Assembly: GCA_004194705.1 (NCBI GenBank)
Contig: SADC01001153.1
Span: forward strand, 744,001 to 808,000
Source of the DNA: Ditylenchus dipsaci
Lineage: Eukaryota > Nematoda > Chromadorea > Rhabditida > Anguinidae
Reading direction: 5' to 3'
Length of the DNA stretch: 64,000 nt
Below the pieces are notes generated by a model that saw only the letters and a program-made list of their open reading frames with translations, was not told the origin of the DNA and did not search any database. The translations under genes were made by a program, and so were the position numbers. This document shows positions 35,069 to 49,586 of the stretch, in pieces. How positions within the stretch are numbered: the first letter of the stretch is position 1; each line of letters starts with the position of its first letter.

Positions 35069-35774
35069 ATTGTCTTTTACATGAAACTTAATTTTAGATG
35101 CAGTAAAAGGCATCCCCGCCAATTTAAATTTTTGGAAATCCCGCTGCTTTCAAAAACCATGGTCTCTTAATAGAGCCAACTGGCTGTCCACTTAGCTCGC
35201 CTGATGTAGCTTTTTGACTCGTAAACAGCTTGTATCTTTCTAATATTCTTATAAAAAAATAGAAAAAAATTATTTTTTTGCGATATGCTTGCTTGCCGAC
35301 GAACCGAACGCAAAGCACTCTTGAGCAGTGCTGTACATTTTTTTGGCATTGGTAGCTCACCTGGCATTGATCTAAAACATTTGTACCTCGCGCCAGGTAT
35401 CGGTGCAATGCCAGTGCAGCACCGTGCAGTTACAGCAATGTTCTCGAGACAACAGGGTATCAAATATTAAATTTCGATATTTTTCCAGAATCAAATGTTT
35501 GTTGGCTTAAGAGGTGGTTAACCCTGAACATCTTCAAAAAAACGTCTGTCTACAAAAAAATAAGAATGACCTAATACAAAATATTCATAACAGGAGTGTT
35601 AGCTGCGAGGCGTACAATTTTAGCGAATTTTCAGCAATTGGTTTCTGCTTCTCTTAGCTCATTTATAGTTTTTCCCAAGCCAATTAAAACACTTACAAGC
35701 ACTGATGGAGTGAGTGTTGGGGCGAGAAGTCAGTGGTCGGAACAAATGGCACCTGAAAAATTTCAGTTAAGCAG

Positions 35775-35890
35775 GTTCAACACGGGCCGAAGCTTGAAGG
35801 CCTGGCCCACAGCCATAAAATATCAGCTCGATCCGTAATTTTCGATTATCAGCCGAGAGCTTTTTCGGCCCGGCCAGCCCGTGTCTACCC
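35775..35890. repeat. Short hairpin with ACGGGCCGAAGC arms
   Basis: ACACGGGCCGAAGCTTGAAG and GCCCGGCCAGCCCGTGT face each other across AT-rich DNA. Open frames at 35124-35838 look like noise. Confidence 0.5.
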
Positions 35891-35933
35891 ATGAAGGTGA
35901 GAAAATAACTTGGCATAAGTGAACAAAAAACAC

Positions 35934-38900
35934 CTGTTGAACATCACATCCTGCACATAGTCGAAGAATACATAGCCTAAATAGATTTCAAAACTTTCCC
36001 TTGCAAAACTCTTAACCTGAGAGCCAACCTGGAGCTCTTCTTAACAAAACCGCATTGACAATGGGTCGACCGTTTGCGAAGAATTGGGCACATTTAACTC
36101 CAGCATATGTTAGTTCTGGTGAGGCATTGTAGTTCCATATGCTCACACCTGTAAGAGATTTTATTTTATTTAGTTGGAATACTACCACTAAAATGTATTC
36201 AAAGTACCAGCCAGCTGGATTTCGCGTGGGAACGTGAAACTCAGGGTTGGAGGGGTCCCATCTTCAGTGGCAGCCCATGAAGTCAACCACATGTCTTCTG
36301 CTTCACAGCTTAGGTTGCGACCGTTGGTTAGTCTGCAAGTTTTAGATTCAAAATTTAAGAAAAAGAAATATAAATCGGACCCTTCTGGGACTAGACCACA
36401 GGGTTAGCACAAGAACATGCGGCACCCGATGAATAATTTGGAAAAATAGCCAAAACCAGCCGTATGTTAGAAAAAATATGAACCTTAACAAAGCAGTGTT
36501 GTTAGCAGAAACTACAGGATCTGTAGAGCACCGAATAACACAATTCTCAGTCGAAATTTGCTCTGAATTAGGGCCTAGAAATTGGATTCCAGTCAGACCA
36601 ATTAGATCAGCGCTTCCCCAATTTGCTGTTAGTTCTATGTGGAACACTGAAAAAGAAATAATGTTATAAAATAAATATATTTGAATAATGAAAAAATGGG
36701 ACAGAATTAGAACTTTACACATCTTTTTCAATTTTTTTGAAAAAACATTAATAAAATCGGAATTTCGGGTATTTTTTAGTTATTAAAAAGGTTCGTACTC
36801 ATTTGGGCGAAACTCATTTGGGCGCCCTCATTTGGGCGCCCTCATTTGGGCGAAACTCATTTGGGCGCCCTCATTTGGGCGAAACTCATTTGGGCGCCCT
36901 CGTTTGGGCGCCCTCATTTGGGCGCCCTCATTTGGCGCCCTCATTTGGGCGCCATTATTTTATATTGGTCTTTAAATGTCTCAGATAGTCTGAAAAAGAT
37001 ACGTTAACCTCAGTGCTTGTAAGTTAGCCACCAAGTACCCACCCATGAAGGGTATCCACCAGGCGGCGTCGAATTGATCCAGAGCGAATTGATCCACAAA
37101 AATTTACGAAACGCAATGTTTTTATATTTTTGTCTTCACAATTTTACTTGTTAATTCAAACATTGTTCTTATAAACCAACAGCAGTTTTGCTGGATGTCC
37201 CATGTACCGACAAAAGCAAGTGGTGATCTACTTGGATCACAAAAATAAAATTTTTTTTAACATTTTCACTTTCCAAAACCTGTTTTCTGGACTAATTCGG
37301 GCACGCTGAAGACGGTTTGATAGTGGTCAAATGCCATTTTCTCGAAAATTTATTGAGTTTTGATAAATCGAGTTTTCGGTAAAATCAATTATTCTCCAAA
37401 ACTCAAAAAATATTCAAGAAAATGGCCTTTTACCACTATCAAACCATCTTTAGCATGCCCGAATCACTCCAGAAAACAAGATTCGGAACATGAAAAACGA
37501 AATATGACCAACCTCAGTTCTACTGGATAATCCATGGATCAACTAAACCGAGTGGTCGACCACTTGGTTTAGTTGGTTCCTAGTCCGAGTTCACTAACTT
37601 GGGGACACAAAATGTTGTGAGGAATGAGTGGGCTTGAAGAGTGGGCAGAAATGGTGGTGGTACCCAGGTTTTCAGGTGGCAACACCAAATGAAAATGTTA
37701 TGGAACTACCAAAACATGTTTAGCACTTGATTTCGGATAGGATAAAATGGATTTGATCGATTTTCACTAAATGTAAAATTTCAGGATTATGGAGCTGGAT
37801 ACCCTTTACATGTGGGTACGTGATGGTTTCCCTACCATCCCTAGGGTTAACATATCCTTTTCAGACTATCTGAGACATTTAAAAACCAATATAAAATATT
37901 GGCGCCCAAATGAGGGCGCCCAAATGAGGGCGCCCAAATGAGGGCGCCCAAACGAGGGCGCCCAAATGAGTTTCGCCCAAATGAGGGCGCCAAATGAGGG
38001 CGCCCAAATGAGTTTCGCCCAAATGAGTGTGTACGATTAAAAAAGTTACCGGATTCATTTTAATTCATTAATGTTTCTAAAAAGTTTTTCCATCCTCAGC
38101 CAACTTAAAAATTGTATTTCAACTTTTGGAAGGCACTAAATAAGCTCATGTTTGTATAGATGTATTTCAAACGAACTTTTAGCAGAGGTTTTGAAAAATC
38201 AGAAGAATTGAAAGAAGTTTTGAAATTCGGTGCAATGTTTTTGCAATATACCTCGATACACCTGCGATACACCTCGATACAAGATACACTTGGTCCGGTC
38301 TTGAGGGTGTATCTTACATCGAGACTTGACTGTATTACCTTTTCCACGAACGATACTATCTTCCTCATCATCTAGGTGATCAACAGCGTCTGATTTGGAG
38401 CTGGAAGACGAAGTACATCCAGCCGAGGAAGAAGGTACGCCTAGACCTGCAAATGAAGCGGCTAAAATAGTGCAGTGGATTGGAGAGAGAAAAATTATTA
38501 ATCTAATCGTAGCTTTGTGTACGGAGGATGAGTCTCCCTCATTTTGGTGTAAAGGTCGGGGGAGGGGTAGGATAGACTACGGTATGTGGTACCGGCTCCA
38601 AGCGACCGTAAATGACGTTATCAAGACGTTTCAACTGCTGAAAACAATATAAAAGGGCGAAAAAGTGTCGTTAAGACCCATTGAAGTACTTTTTGGAAAA
38701 ACAAATGTTTTGACATTTTGCTTGGGGGACCAAAGTAATTAAGGTCTGGAGGGTACCTGGATACCAAAAAAGTGGGATTTGAACATATTTTTGTTAACTG
38801 GGGCCTACCGCATAAAGAAACTCTGATATGCATTCTTTTGCATGCATATCAGAGTCACTTTCGAGTGATTTGTGTCTCAAACATGTGGGTGTGCGCATCT

Positions 38901-40769
38901 CAACTTCAAACCACCAAGCCCCTGCGCCCTCGAAGGGAGCGCAGGGGGCTTGGTTGGTTAGAGATGCGCGCACTCACTTTCCTTAGACATCATTCGAGCA
39001 AGACTCATGATCAAGAATGCATACAGAAGCTTTTTTTGACTAGCTACCGTGACCAAAACTTGGTAGAACACATTTAAATACCCTGATTCTGATATTTTCA
39101 GGGTACCTGGATACTATTTCAGGTGGGTGTACCTTGGTCCCCAAGGCAAAAAGTCAAATTTTGATCAAAATTTTTGTCTGAAAAGTGCTTTTCCATTTAT
39201 TATTTCTGCCTTTTCTATCGATGTAGCAGTTAAAACGGCTTCAAAACATTATTTGCGATCGTTCGGAGCCGCTACCACATACCGTAGTCCGGCCAACCCT
39301 GTCACTTAGCACACTCAGGAATTCTTGTCCTGCGTTTACTCATACCAAGTGTGTAGCAGACCTTAAAACCTACACAACGGATGCACTGAGTCATTCCCAT
39401 TAAATTTTTGTACTGAAGGAGAAGAAGGACTGGAGGACAGAGGGCGTCCAGTCAATGAAGTCGTAGGTCGTTGAATTCCGTCCATGTTGTTGAACGAAGA
39501 TGTTGAGGAAGTGAAATTGTCTGAAAAATTAAGTGCTTTGCGATTTGTTGGTAATCATTACTAGGGTTCATTTTTAAATTATTATTTTTTCTTCCTGGAG
39601 ACCCGAAGTCATTTCGGGTACCCGAACCGATTCAACCCTAACGATCCCCACCTATCACTCACCGTTTTCGGAGCTCGACTCCAGACTGAGCATGTCCAAC
39701 TGACTAGAGGGAATAGCCGCATCCTCCACTTCATTCAAAAACACATCATTTTCTGCTATTTTATTTAGTATTTCTTCGTTTGTGGTAAATAAAATTGTCT
39801 GAAACCATGATTCAAATTTTTCTGTCAAAATTGAATAAACAAAAAAGAAACTCACATCTCCAACGGTTTTCCAACCTCATTTTCGCCGCTGAAAGCACAG
39901 GATATTTCTCCTTTAAAAATGCACGTTTCGTCCAATTCAATCCGCATTCGTCTGACCCTCTGAGGGCGTGCACGCGGGACTCGCAGTAGTTCTGGATCAA
40001 ATAAACATTGATTAATAAAGGTTACCAACCCACCGTGCAAACCCACCCATATACGGATCATAGCAATGGTCTGGACCACTTTGAGCTGGATGGTCACAGT
40101 GATGGGCGGTGCATTCGGCGAGTGCCGAGCCAACCACATGCCTTGAGGGTCAGTGCATGGACAGGTCTTGCAGTAGAGAAGGCTGGCCAGCTCGCCAAAA
40201 CACTCGGTTGCATTTGTATTTATCTGAATGCAGAGGGTTGTCCATGAGAAATTATTGAGGAAAAAGGCTAATATAACATACACTCAGGACATCAGCCCTG
40301 GCACCTTCGGCAGTAAACACTTCAATAGCATTTAGACCCATGAAAAAGGGGTCATCCCAGGCTGACAGAAGTACAAAACAAAGACTTATGCCTGATGGCA
40401 GCTCAGGAATAGCAAATTCTTCCACCTGTGAAACTCTATAAAATACAAATTTTAGTAATGTGTATTAAGCCCCGAAATTTCACTTCTTCTTAAAACTATT
40501 AGATTGTTAATAAAGTCCATGAAAGTGAAATTCAATCAATGCCTCGGCCCCATTTATCTCTGAACATTTTCACTAAAAAGTTACCAACCATCCTTATAAA
40601 TGTCCTTTCCATTATATTTGGATCAAAGCTAGTACAAAGTTACCCCAAATTAGACGTAGATCCCAAGCCTGACTCATTTTCGTCATTCGTGCCCAAATAT
40701 CCATGGAATCAGTCAAATATTCAAGATCATCGGCAATATTATCTCCAGTATCTTCTGTTTCTTCCATCT
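35934..40769 (-). CDS. KATNIP: Katanin-interacting protein (KATNIP/KIAA0556) homologue, ten exon segments
   Basis: Minus-strand exons in order: 40769-40644, 40435-40282, 40223-40047, 39991-39856, 39821-39663, 39520-39370, 36646-36484, 36332-36208, 36148-36029, 35999-35934. They encode repeated DUF4457-type units: LLSAWDDPFFMGLNAIEVF, MIRIW-NYCESRVHALRG, RRMRIELDETCIFKGEIS, FQTILFTTNEEIL, FHIELTANWGSADLIGLTGI, SCEAEDMWLTSW, SIWNYNASPELTYAGVK and LRRAPG, following the order of human KIAA0556. KATNIP is a ciliary basal-body and microtubule protein, and C. elegans has a ciliary orthologue. The 39991-39856 exon needs one added G (AGAGGGTCAG) to stay in frame. Other joints (40644/40435, 39856/39821, 39370/36646, 36029/35999) do not close exactly, so boundaries there are provisional. 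The ends of the gene were not located. Repeats fill the 2.7 kb intron. Confidence 0.88.
36790..38037. mobile_element. Element with inverted CATTTGGGCGCCCT tandem-array ends
   Basis: The left end (36798-36955) is about ten units of CTCATTTGGGCGCCCT/CTCATTTGGGCGAAA. The right end (37898-38030) is the same array reversed (AGGGCGCCCAAATGAG). Adjacent to the arrays, CCAATATAAAATA / TATTTTATATTGG and AGACTATCTGAGACATTTAA / TTAAATGTCTCAGATAGTCT extend the inverted repeat. The middle contains the GACCACTTGG hairpin family (37290-37570). It lies within KATNIP. Confidence 0.9.
38374..38652 (+). CDS. Possible terminal exon, unknown
   Basis: After the acceptor CATCATCTAG the frame reads LELEDEVHPAEEEGTPRPAN, EAAKIVQWIGERKIINLIVA, LCTEDESPSFWC ... 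RLQATVNDVIKTFQLLKTI and stops. It has protein-like composition with an acidic start. It lies on the opposite strand inside a KATNIP intron. No family recognised. Confidence 0.35.
38803..39030. repeat. GC-hairpin repeat (copy 2 of 3)
   Basis: GGGGCCTACCGCATAAAGAA, ATATCAGAGTCACTTTCGAG, GTGCGCATCTCAAC, GCGCAGGGGGCTTGGTTGG. Flanking sequence (CTTGGGGGACCAAAG at 38720 / CTTGGTCCCCAAGGC at 39133) forms an outer inverted repeat of about 450 bp. Confidence 0.8.
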
Positions 40770-40999
40770 CTTGAAAAAAATAAGTGTACGCCAAAGCCTC
40801 TTATAAAATAAACAGTAATTTAAGAAAACAAAACACACTCACAAATAGAAACCTAACGAGACAAAAAGACAGTAATTAAAACTCTAAATTGGATAGAATT
40901 TTTTTTGTTTGAATAATGCCAATTGAATATTAAAAGTGGGCGTATTCCACGAACAGACAATATTGAGGGAATAAAAGTCTCCATGGAGACAGGTGTGTG

Positions 41000-42178
41000 T
41001 ATATACAAGCCTGGTTTACTCACTCTTTTTGGTACTAAATAAAAGCTGAGTTGTAGCAGAAAGCTTACTTGTTACTACTAAAAAATTGTAAGCAAAGCTT
41101 TCTTTGCTTGCTAACAGATGTAATAATAGCATCTTATATAAAAATATGTGTGAAAAGATGTTTGAAAATTACGAAAAAAACACCGAAGAATTTTGCAAGG
41201 ACTTTTATGTAGGTGGGCCGAAATCATGTTTAAACCACTTTTTTACCCGTTTTAATTTCTAAAACATGCAGAAAACGTGTTTTTAGGCCTCAGAAGAGCC
41301 TTTTTGAGAAAAATTTTATGATCGAAATTTGTTTTTTCGCCTTGGGTAGCATCTTTTATAAATATAAGGTACATGAAATAAATTCCTGGGCTGCCCAACA
41401 CTTAGACTTCTTGGAAAGTTGCACGCCAATCGAGTACAGGCACTGCCATATCAAGGTGTCCAAAACGCAACTGATGGATTGTCGGACAAAAATCAGAAAT
41501 AACTTTGTTAGCTAGATTTATGCCTGTAAGTCAGCTGCAGTGGATGATAAAAATTGCGCTAATAGTCTTGTTATACAGTCAAACCTGAATATAAAGTCCC
41601 TATAATTTAAGGTCATCTTTAGCCGGTCCCAAGAAGTGTTCTAATATCCAGGCTCGACTTCATTGTCGCAAACCTATTTTGGTACTCAACTCATCAATAA
41701 AATGGAAAAAGATGTGCACCCAGAGAGGTTTGAATGAGCAACTTTGACGAGACGTACTTTTCTTACCCTTTAACAATTTAAATTTCCATAAAAAATTCCA
41801 TTTTTGTCTCAAATCATAAAACCTCCTCATGGATCGAAATTTTGCTGCTAATAAAAAATGCACGACTTTCGGTCTCTTGGCTTTGTTAAAGTTAGAGGTG
41901 TAATTGTACTAAAAAAGTTATAATTAATTCTTCTTAAATTGTCTGGATAAACAATAATTAATACGATGCAGCATAAATTCAGCAATATTTTATTTGATTT
42001 CACAAATTAAATGAAAGATGGAAACCACCAATTCGGCACTTTAGCCAGACCGATTTAGTAATGCAAATTAATCTCAAGTGTTTTACAGTAGCTTCTTGCT
42101 CGGATTTTTGACAAGAATCCATTCTGTAGTGACGCCAAGAGAATTTTCATTGACTGCCAGAATATATCCAAAATTTAG
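41000..42178. other. AT-rich spacer, no supported gene
   Basis: Contains an isolated MITE end (TACAGTCAAACCTGAATATA at 41574). No coding signal beyond short open frames. Confidence 0.4.
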
Positions 42179-44106
<1,928 letters not shown>

Positions 44107-45684
44107 CTAAAGATACTTTATAGTTTTATGAGTAGAAAGTCAGTTCTTTACTAGACCTAACTTGCAAAGTTTGATTAAAATACAAGATTATTAAAAAAAT
44201 AGTTTTTAAAGAGAAAGTTTTGAAAAGTCACATATAATACCAATTTGTCTTCCTGAATTCGAATTTGTTAAGATCAGGTAAAAAATGTAGGTAGCTGAGA
44301 TATTTTTCAAAGTAATTGAGTAGTGTCAATTTTATGATTGGTCTGCTCAAAATAGATATCTTAAAATCCTCATTGCAAGGAATTTAACATAATCTAAATA
44401 AATTTGGTCTTAGGATGACACTTTGGTATTAGGGCATGCTATCCAATTGTACTCATTAATCAGATTTGTACTCATTTAGCGCACCCGAAATATTCTTATT
44501 TTTTAATTTTACATCACAATGTTGCTATTTAACATCCAATGAGCAATAAGAACCGATAAATTAGTATATTTTTCGGCCGGATTGTGGTCTATGGCATCAA
44601 AATTGCATGCTTAAAACATGTTTTAATTGATCGTTGGCACTTTTCAGTTAAAAAGCATACTTTCGGTAAAAAGTTTTCTTAAAAACATGCCTTCAACATG
44701 TATTGATGCTAAAACGACGAAAAAAGAAGATTTAACGCAATTTTGAGGCCATAGACCACAATTTAACCTATTTTTTACTCAAAACCTCAAAATCGACTTA
44801 TTTCAAGCAAATATACTTTTGGAAGCCCGGTTGCAAGCCCTCCCTGTATTAGAGGGTCGCTAGCCCCCATCTTTTGCTCTAAAAGTTGCAAATATTTAAT
44901 ATTAATTAAAAGTTCCTTTTAAAATTTTATATTTTAAAAATTTATTCACACAAATCTTGTAGTCAAACCTACCGTAATAGTCTTTCCGACAAGGTTTTTC
45001 ACAAAAAAATGCATTCTTATTTAGAAAAAATTGCTTGATAATTCCAACGAAAATCACTAAAAAAGGATTGATAAAACAAAGGTAAGAAAGATAAACCTTA
45101 AAAAACAAAGAAAATATTCAAAGAATAAACCGTAGTTTATTTGTGAGGCAAATGGCTCTAATGTTTGCCTTTTAAACACTCTCACAGCCGACCAAAAAAG
45201 ATCTTCGCAGTGCAAAAGCAGCAGTGGTGATGAAATACAGAGAAAAAGGTTGATGTCCCTTTGCATTTCTCGGCCAAAATGATGTCAGCTGAAAATTGGA
45301 AAAAAGGATAGGTCTAGTATTTTGAAATCGAAAAAAAAAATTAGCAAACAACAATATCCATAGGAATAATAATAATTAATGAATCACATTTGCAAATTGT
45401 AGTTACATAAAACTTTAAAAATTGTGTTGGTAATCGGTTGGAATTGGTTTACAGCGAAAAGCGTGATAATTTAATGAACTTAAGTCACATTTCTAAACAA
45501 TGCATTTTCAAAAAGCATGAGGTTTTGCTTAGTATGTTTTGTTTACTTTTTAATGTAGGATTTTGTAACGATTTTTAGCTTATTTATTGGTGCTACTCTT
45601 AGAGTTGTCCGATGTTCATGGCAATTGGTTAATTGTGTCCTCCTGTAAACAAGTAAGGGCAAAGCCAAAATATTGCTTTTTGAA
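44107..45684. other. AT-rich spacer, no supported gene
   Basis: Only short open frames rich in Phe/Leu/Ile on the minus strand. 44560-44770 holds a weak inverted repeat (GTGGTCTATGGCATCAAAAT / TTTTGAGGCCATAGACCAC). Confidence 0.4.
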
Positions 45685-45907
45685 AGTACCGTATTTACTC
45701 TAATAAGGCCGCCCCTCCACTTTGAGCACCTATATGTCAGCCCAGAGAATTTTTTCGCAAGGCTGTTTATTGCATTTTTTTAACTCCTACGAGCTCTACC
45801 GATTCCGCTTTTTAGATTTCGGATCTTCACCCAAAAACCTTGAGATCGACCTAAAAATTTTCCGAAAATAAGGCGACCAGCCGCCTTATTAAAGGGGATA
45901 TACCAGC
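45685..45907. mobile_element. CCGTATTTACTC MITE
   Basis: TACCGTATTTACTCTAATAA ... CTTATTAAAGGGGATATACC with core CTCCTACGAGCTCTACCGAT. The right end is diverged. Confidence 0.8.
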
Positions 45908-46054
45908 GCGTTACACCGCAAATTAAAGCGGCGACCAGCACTTATTCAAAAATCGTCATTCTTTTCACTCGTATCATGTCAATCCTGATATTTATGAGCT
46001 TATCCTACTTTTAAAAAGTAGGTAGAAAACTTTTGTCGGATCAGGTAGAACGTT

Positions 46055-46170
46055 TATAGAAAACGGTAAAAGGTTCTTTTCCATTATCGGGACCACCCTT
46101 CTAAAACAACTTTTTCACACTCTTGGTGGAAAATTGTTTTAGAAGGGTGGTCCCGATAATGGGAAAGAAC
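46055..46170. repeat. Near-perfect hairpin
   Basis: GGTTCTTTTCCATTATCGGG ACCACCCTTCTAAAACAA and its complement with a short CTTTTTCACACTCTTGG loop; one arm mismatch only. Confidence 0.85.
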
Positions 46171-46847
46171 CAGGGCTTCGAATCGTCCTTTTTAAAAAGA
46201 TTTGTCCTTTTTTCGGCACCCCAAATCTTTTTTTAAAAATTTAGTCAAAATCTTTTTTTTTGCTTCAAAATGGCAATAAGCACTGGATAAAATGACACTT
46301 TTACTTGAAAAATAGTCAAATGTCCTTTTTTTAGCCGAATGTCCTTTTTTGAAATTTTCATTCGAAGCGCTGGAAATAACCGAAAAGGTTCGTTTCCAGC
46401 ATCCATTGCAAGGTTAGTTTGCAAGCGTGCTACAGGTCGGGTGTTTCAAGAAAGAGAAATTTACAAAAATATTATAAAATTCAAAAGACAATGTGAGTGA
46501 GCAGCCCAGATGCAAACCTTGTTCTCTAACAAAAGGGTTTTCAATTCGAAAATTCTGACAAGTTTATCTTGTAGAGTCTATTTACTATGTGGATTTTTTA
46601 GATTTTTAGCGAACAAAAAATATTTTTGAAATCCATAGTGGACCGAGGCATTTTTTTAGCTTGATATTTCTCCAACTATACCAACCAACAAAACCTCTAC
46701 AGCAATCAAATATCTCATTCTGAGTCGGGATGATTGTCTGTTCATCCTCTGTCAGCGTATTAGCAGTGGACAAAAAGTATTAAAAACAACTCTTTACTTC
46801 AAAAATTAGAAAGAAATACAAAGTTTTTTTGGGGCGTGTAATACTGT

Positions 46848-47060
46848 TACCGTATATTCTCATATACAAGACAACTCTCTGATTAACGACCACTCTCTAA
46901 TAAACGACCACTTTAGGACCTATATCTCAGCCCAAATATTTTGAAAATATTTTTCTTAACTCCTTTAGATTTCAGATTTCCACCCAAAAATCTCGAATTT
47001 TTTTTCGTCAGGGTTGAAAAATAAACGACCATTTTCTTTTTATAAGAAAATATACTGTAA
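46848..47060. mobile_element. Diverged CCGTATATTCTC MITE
   Basis: TACCGTATATTCTCATATAC ... TATAAGAAAATATACTGTA, internal ACTCTCTAATAAACGACCAC and CCCAAAAATCTCGAATTTTT. The most degraded relative of the family in this window. Confidence 0.65.
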
Positions 47061-47759
47061 ACCTCGGTTAACTGGTACCCTAAATCCTCCGTTTTTGGCT
47101 GATATTCACCTTATTCTTTGTTACCACATTCTCTGCTATGCGGCTGTCAGAATTTTAAAATCGAATCTTACAGTTTTATTGGTTTTCCTGTTCAAGTCTT
47201 ATTTTAATTTTTAATTTTTATTTTATTTCATTATCTGTAATTTCGGAGGTTTTTATATAGAATCTGGCACCGCCATTTTTTCGACTTTTTTTCTACTGTA
47301 CATGTTATATACCAATCGACTCCAAGTCTTCAGGTGTCAACACCAATTTATCCTGAAATTTTTGAGTAATGGCCTTTTACAGTTAAGTAATTACTTTTAA
47401 CCTTTAAAAATGACCCCCTTTCTTTGAATGGATAAAAGTGGGCTGTATTGATTATACTAATAAACACATTTGGGCTTATTCTTTTATTGCTCTTTTTTCT
47501 ATTGCTCTTTTTTCTAAAAATTTACCATTTTACCCGAGGCGCTACCGTTCGGAAAGGAACTGGATATCAGTTTCAGAATCTACACGAAAAACTGCATCTG
47601 ATAGCACCAAACGGCTGCCCATACCGAATGCAGCTCGGGGTATCTGGACCTCTAAAGTTGTTAACTCGGACTAATTTGGAGTCTAAACCACAGGGGAACA
47701 AGGCAAAATTTCACAGTCACAACTTAAAATTTTGACACCATATCCATGTTAAAGGGGGG

Positions 47760-48370
47760 GGGGGGAAACTTTATATACGCATCGCCTTGGGTCACAGGTT
47801 CGACTACCACTGGCTGTGAACCATATTTTTTCTCCTTTTATTTACAAATTTAGTGTCAAAATGTAGCCAAGCTTCTGGGCTTTCATTTGAGCTATCATAC
47901 AGATGAAAAGTTGGTGTAAAGTTAGGGCTAAAATATAAAAAATTCAATTCGATGAAATCCTCGATAGGACTATACCGGTACTTTTCGGTAGTATCCTGGA
48001 ACTGACGTTTTTTCCCAATTTTAATTTACATACTCATTTGTAACCTTACACTCAAAATGTAGCCCTGCTTCTTGCCGTCATTTTCAGCATACGGTTGTAT
48101 GAAATAATGTAAATTGAAATCGCGAAAAATATCAGTCCCTAGTACGCATCATTTTGGCTGGTTTCCTTTAATTTTGGTGGTCATTTGCCAAAAATCGCAA
48201 AATTGAGGCAGTTGCTGACAGCAAAGCAATCTGGAAATGGTTGCAATCAATTGCTCGACGATTTTCGGACCTAAAAGTCAAAAAACTTACTAAAATAGTA
48301 AATTAAAACACCCGAGAGGGACTAGAACTTTCGACAAATGGCGATGCGTATATAAAGTTTCCCCCTTTAA
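47760..48370. repeat. Second-half copy of the 18 kb repeat
   Basis: From AGCTATCATACAGATGAAAA (47891) to GGCGATGCGTATATAAAGTT it repeats 18613-19095. A box B-like GGTTCGACTACC (47800) precedes it. The ORF at about 47548-47735 upstream (KGTGYQFQNLHEKLHLIAPN) remains unexplained. Confidence 0.85.
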
Positions 48371-48474
48371 ATAGTAAAAATAAACAAAAAAATCAAGCAA
48401 CTAGTGACGATAAATCGAGGGAGCCGTTAAATCGGGGGCATACTTTCGCAGTCGGGACCGGCTCTAGGGTACCG

Positions 48475-49335
48475 TTAAAACGAGGGCCCTTAAAGGGATG
48501 CCCACGCTAAGGTTACTACGCATTTGGGCACATCGCATTTGGGCACCCGCATTTGGGCACCCGCATTTGGGCACACCGCATTTGGGCCCCGCATTTGGGC
48601 ACCGCATTTGGGCCCCGATTTTAAAGTTCCATATTTTGAAATTATAAATTGAAATGTATCAATATGTTACTGTTTTATAATAAAATTTGTATTCATTTCA
48701 GGTCCGAATACTTTCCATCGAAAATTTTGACTTTTCTAGATTTTTTACCTGCCTGCCTTCGGCAGGCAACCTAATTCAATAGGAAGCCCCTTGGGGGTAC
48801 ATGGTCCGGGATAAGGGCTGACCTTTGGGGGTACATGGAACGGGATAAGGGCTGACCCTTTGGGGGTACATGGTATGGGATGCGGCCAAATGCGTGTCAA
48901 CGAAGCGGCTTAAGGTCAAACGTCCGTGGCCGAAAAATTGACAAATTTCAATTTATAATTTAAAAATATAGAATTTTAAAATCGGGGCCCAAATGCGCTG
49001 CCCAAATGCGGGTGCCCAAACGGGGGCCAAATGCGGTGTGCCCAAATGCGGGTGCCCAAATGCGGGTGCCCAAATGCGGTGTGCCCAAATGCGTGGTAAC
49101 GCACGCTAATGATAGGTGGTGCCCGGGAATTCAAAATTTTTTCCTAATCATTGAACTTCTGTACGGATTTCCCAGCTTGGTTTCTAACAAAACAAGGCCT
49201 ATAATTTAATTTTAGGTGAAGTTTGTGTAGAAACCAAGTTAAAAAATCCGTACAGAAGTTCAATGATTAGGAAAAAAAATTTGAATTCCGGGCACCACCT
49301 CTTATTAGCGTGGGCATGCCCTTTAAATCAGGGGT
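48475..49335. mobile_element. Foldback with array-ended element nested inside
   Basis: The outer ends CTTAAAGGGATGCCCACGC and GCGTGGGCATGCCCTTTAA match the 3.2-8.7 kb and 20.2 kb elements. Near the left end is an array of CGCATTTGGGCAC (48517-48615); its inverse (GTGCCCAAATGCG) is at 48985-49095. The interior has three direct copies of TTTGGGGGTACATGG (48790-48870). The right half (49100-49330) is the usual CTTGGTTTCTAACAAAAC hairpin. Confidence 0.88.
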
Positions 49336-49586
49336 ATAACTCCTTATGTTTTAGTCAAATCCTACCGAACTGAGCCCAAGGGGCCGTTAAACCGAGGGGC
49401 CGTTAAATCAGGGGGAAGGGCCGCAAAATCGAGGGCTTACTGTACTTAAAAATATAAAAGTCTAGCCTAATTCAGACTCAGCAACACATAATGTCAAAGA
49501 CAATCTGGATTTTATAGGATAATGAGTAACGGAACAAAAAGTTTGAACAACAATAACGCAATAAGTGTAACGAGAGTTAAGTCGAT

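Noticed and set aside
35124..35838. Overlapping ORFs on both strands rich in Cys and Arg
   Set aside because: No motif is conserved and the region is bordered by repeat hairpins; composition alone is not evidence.
47438..47735. Overlapping ORFs before the 47.9 kb repeat
   Set aside because: One frame looks somewhat protein-like (KGTGYQFQNLHEKL) but has no recognised family or partner exon, so it is noted only in the repeat entry.
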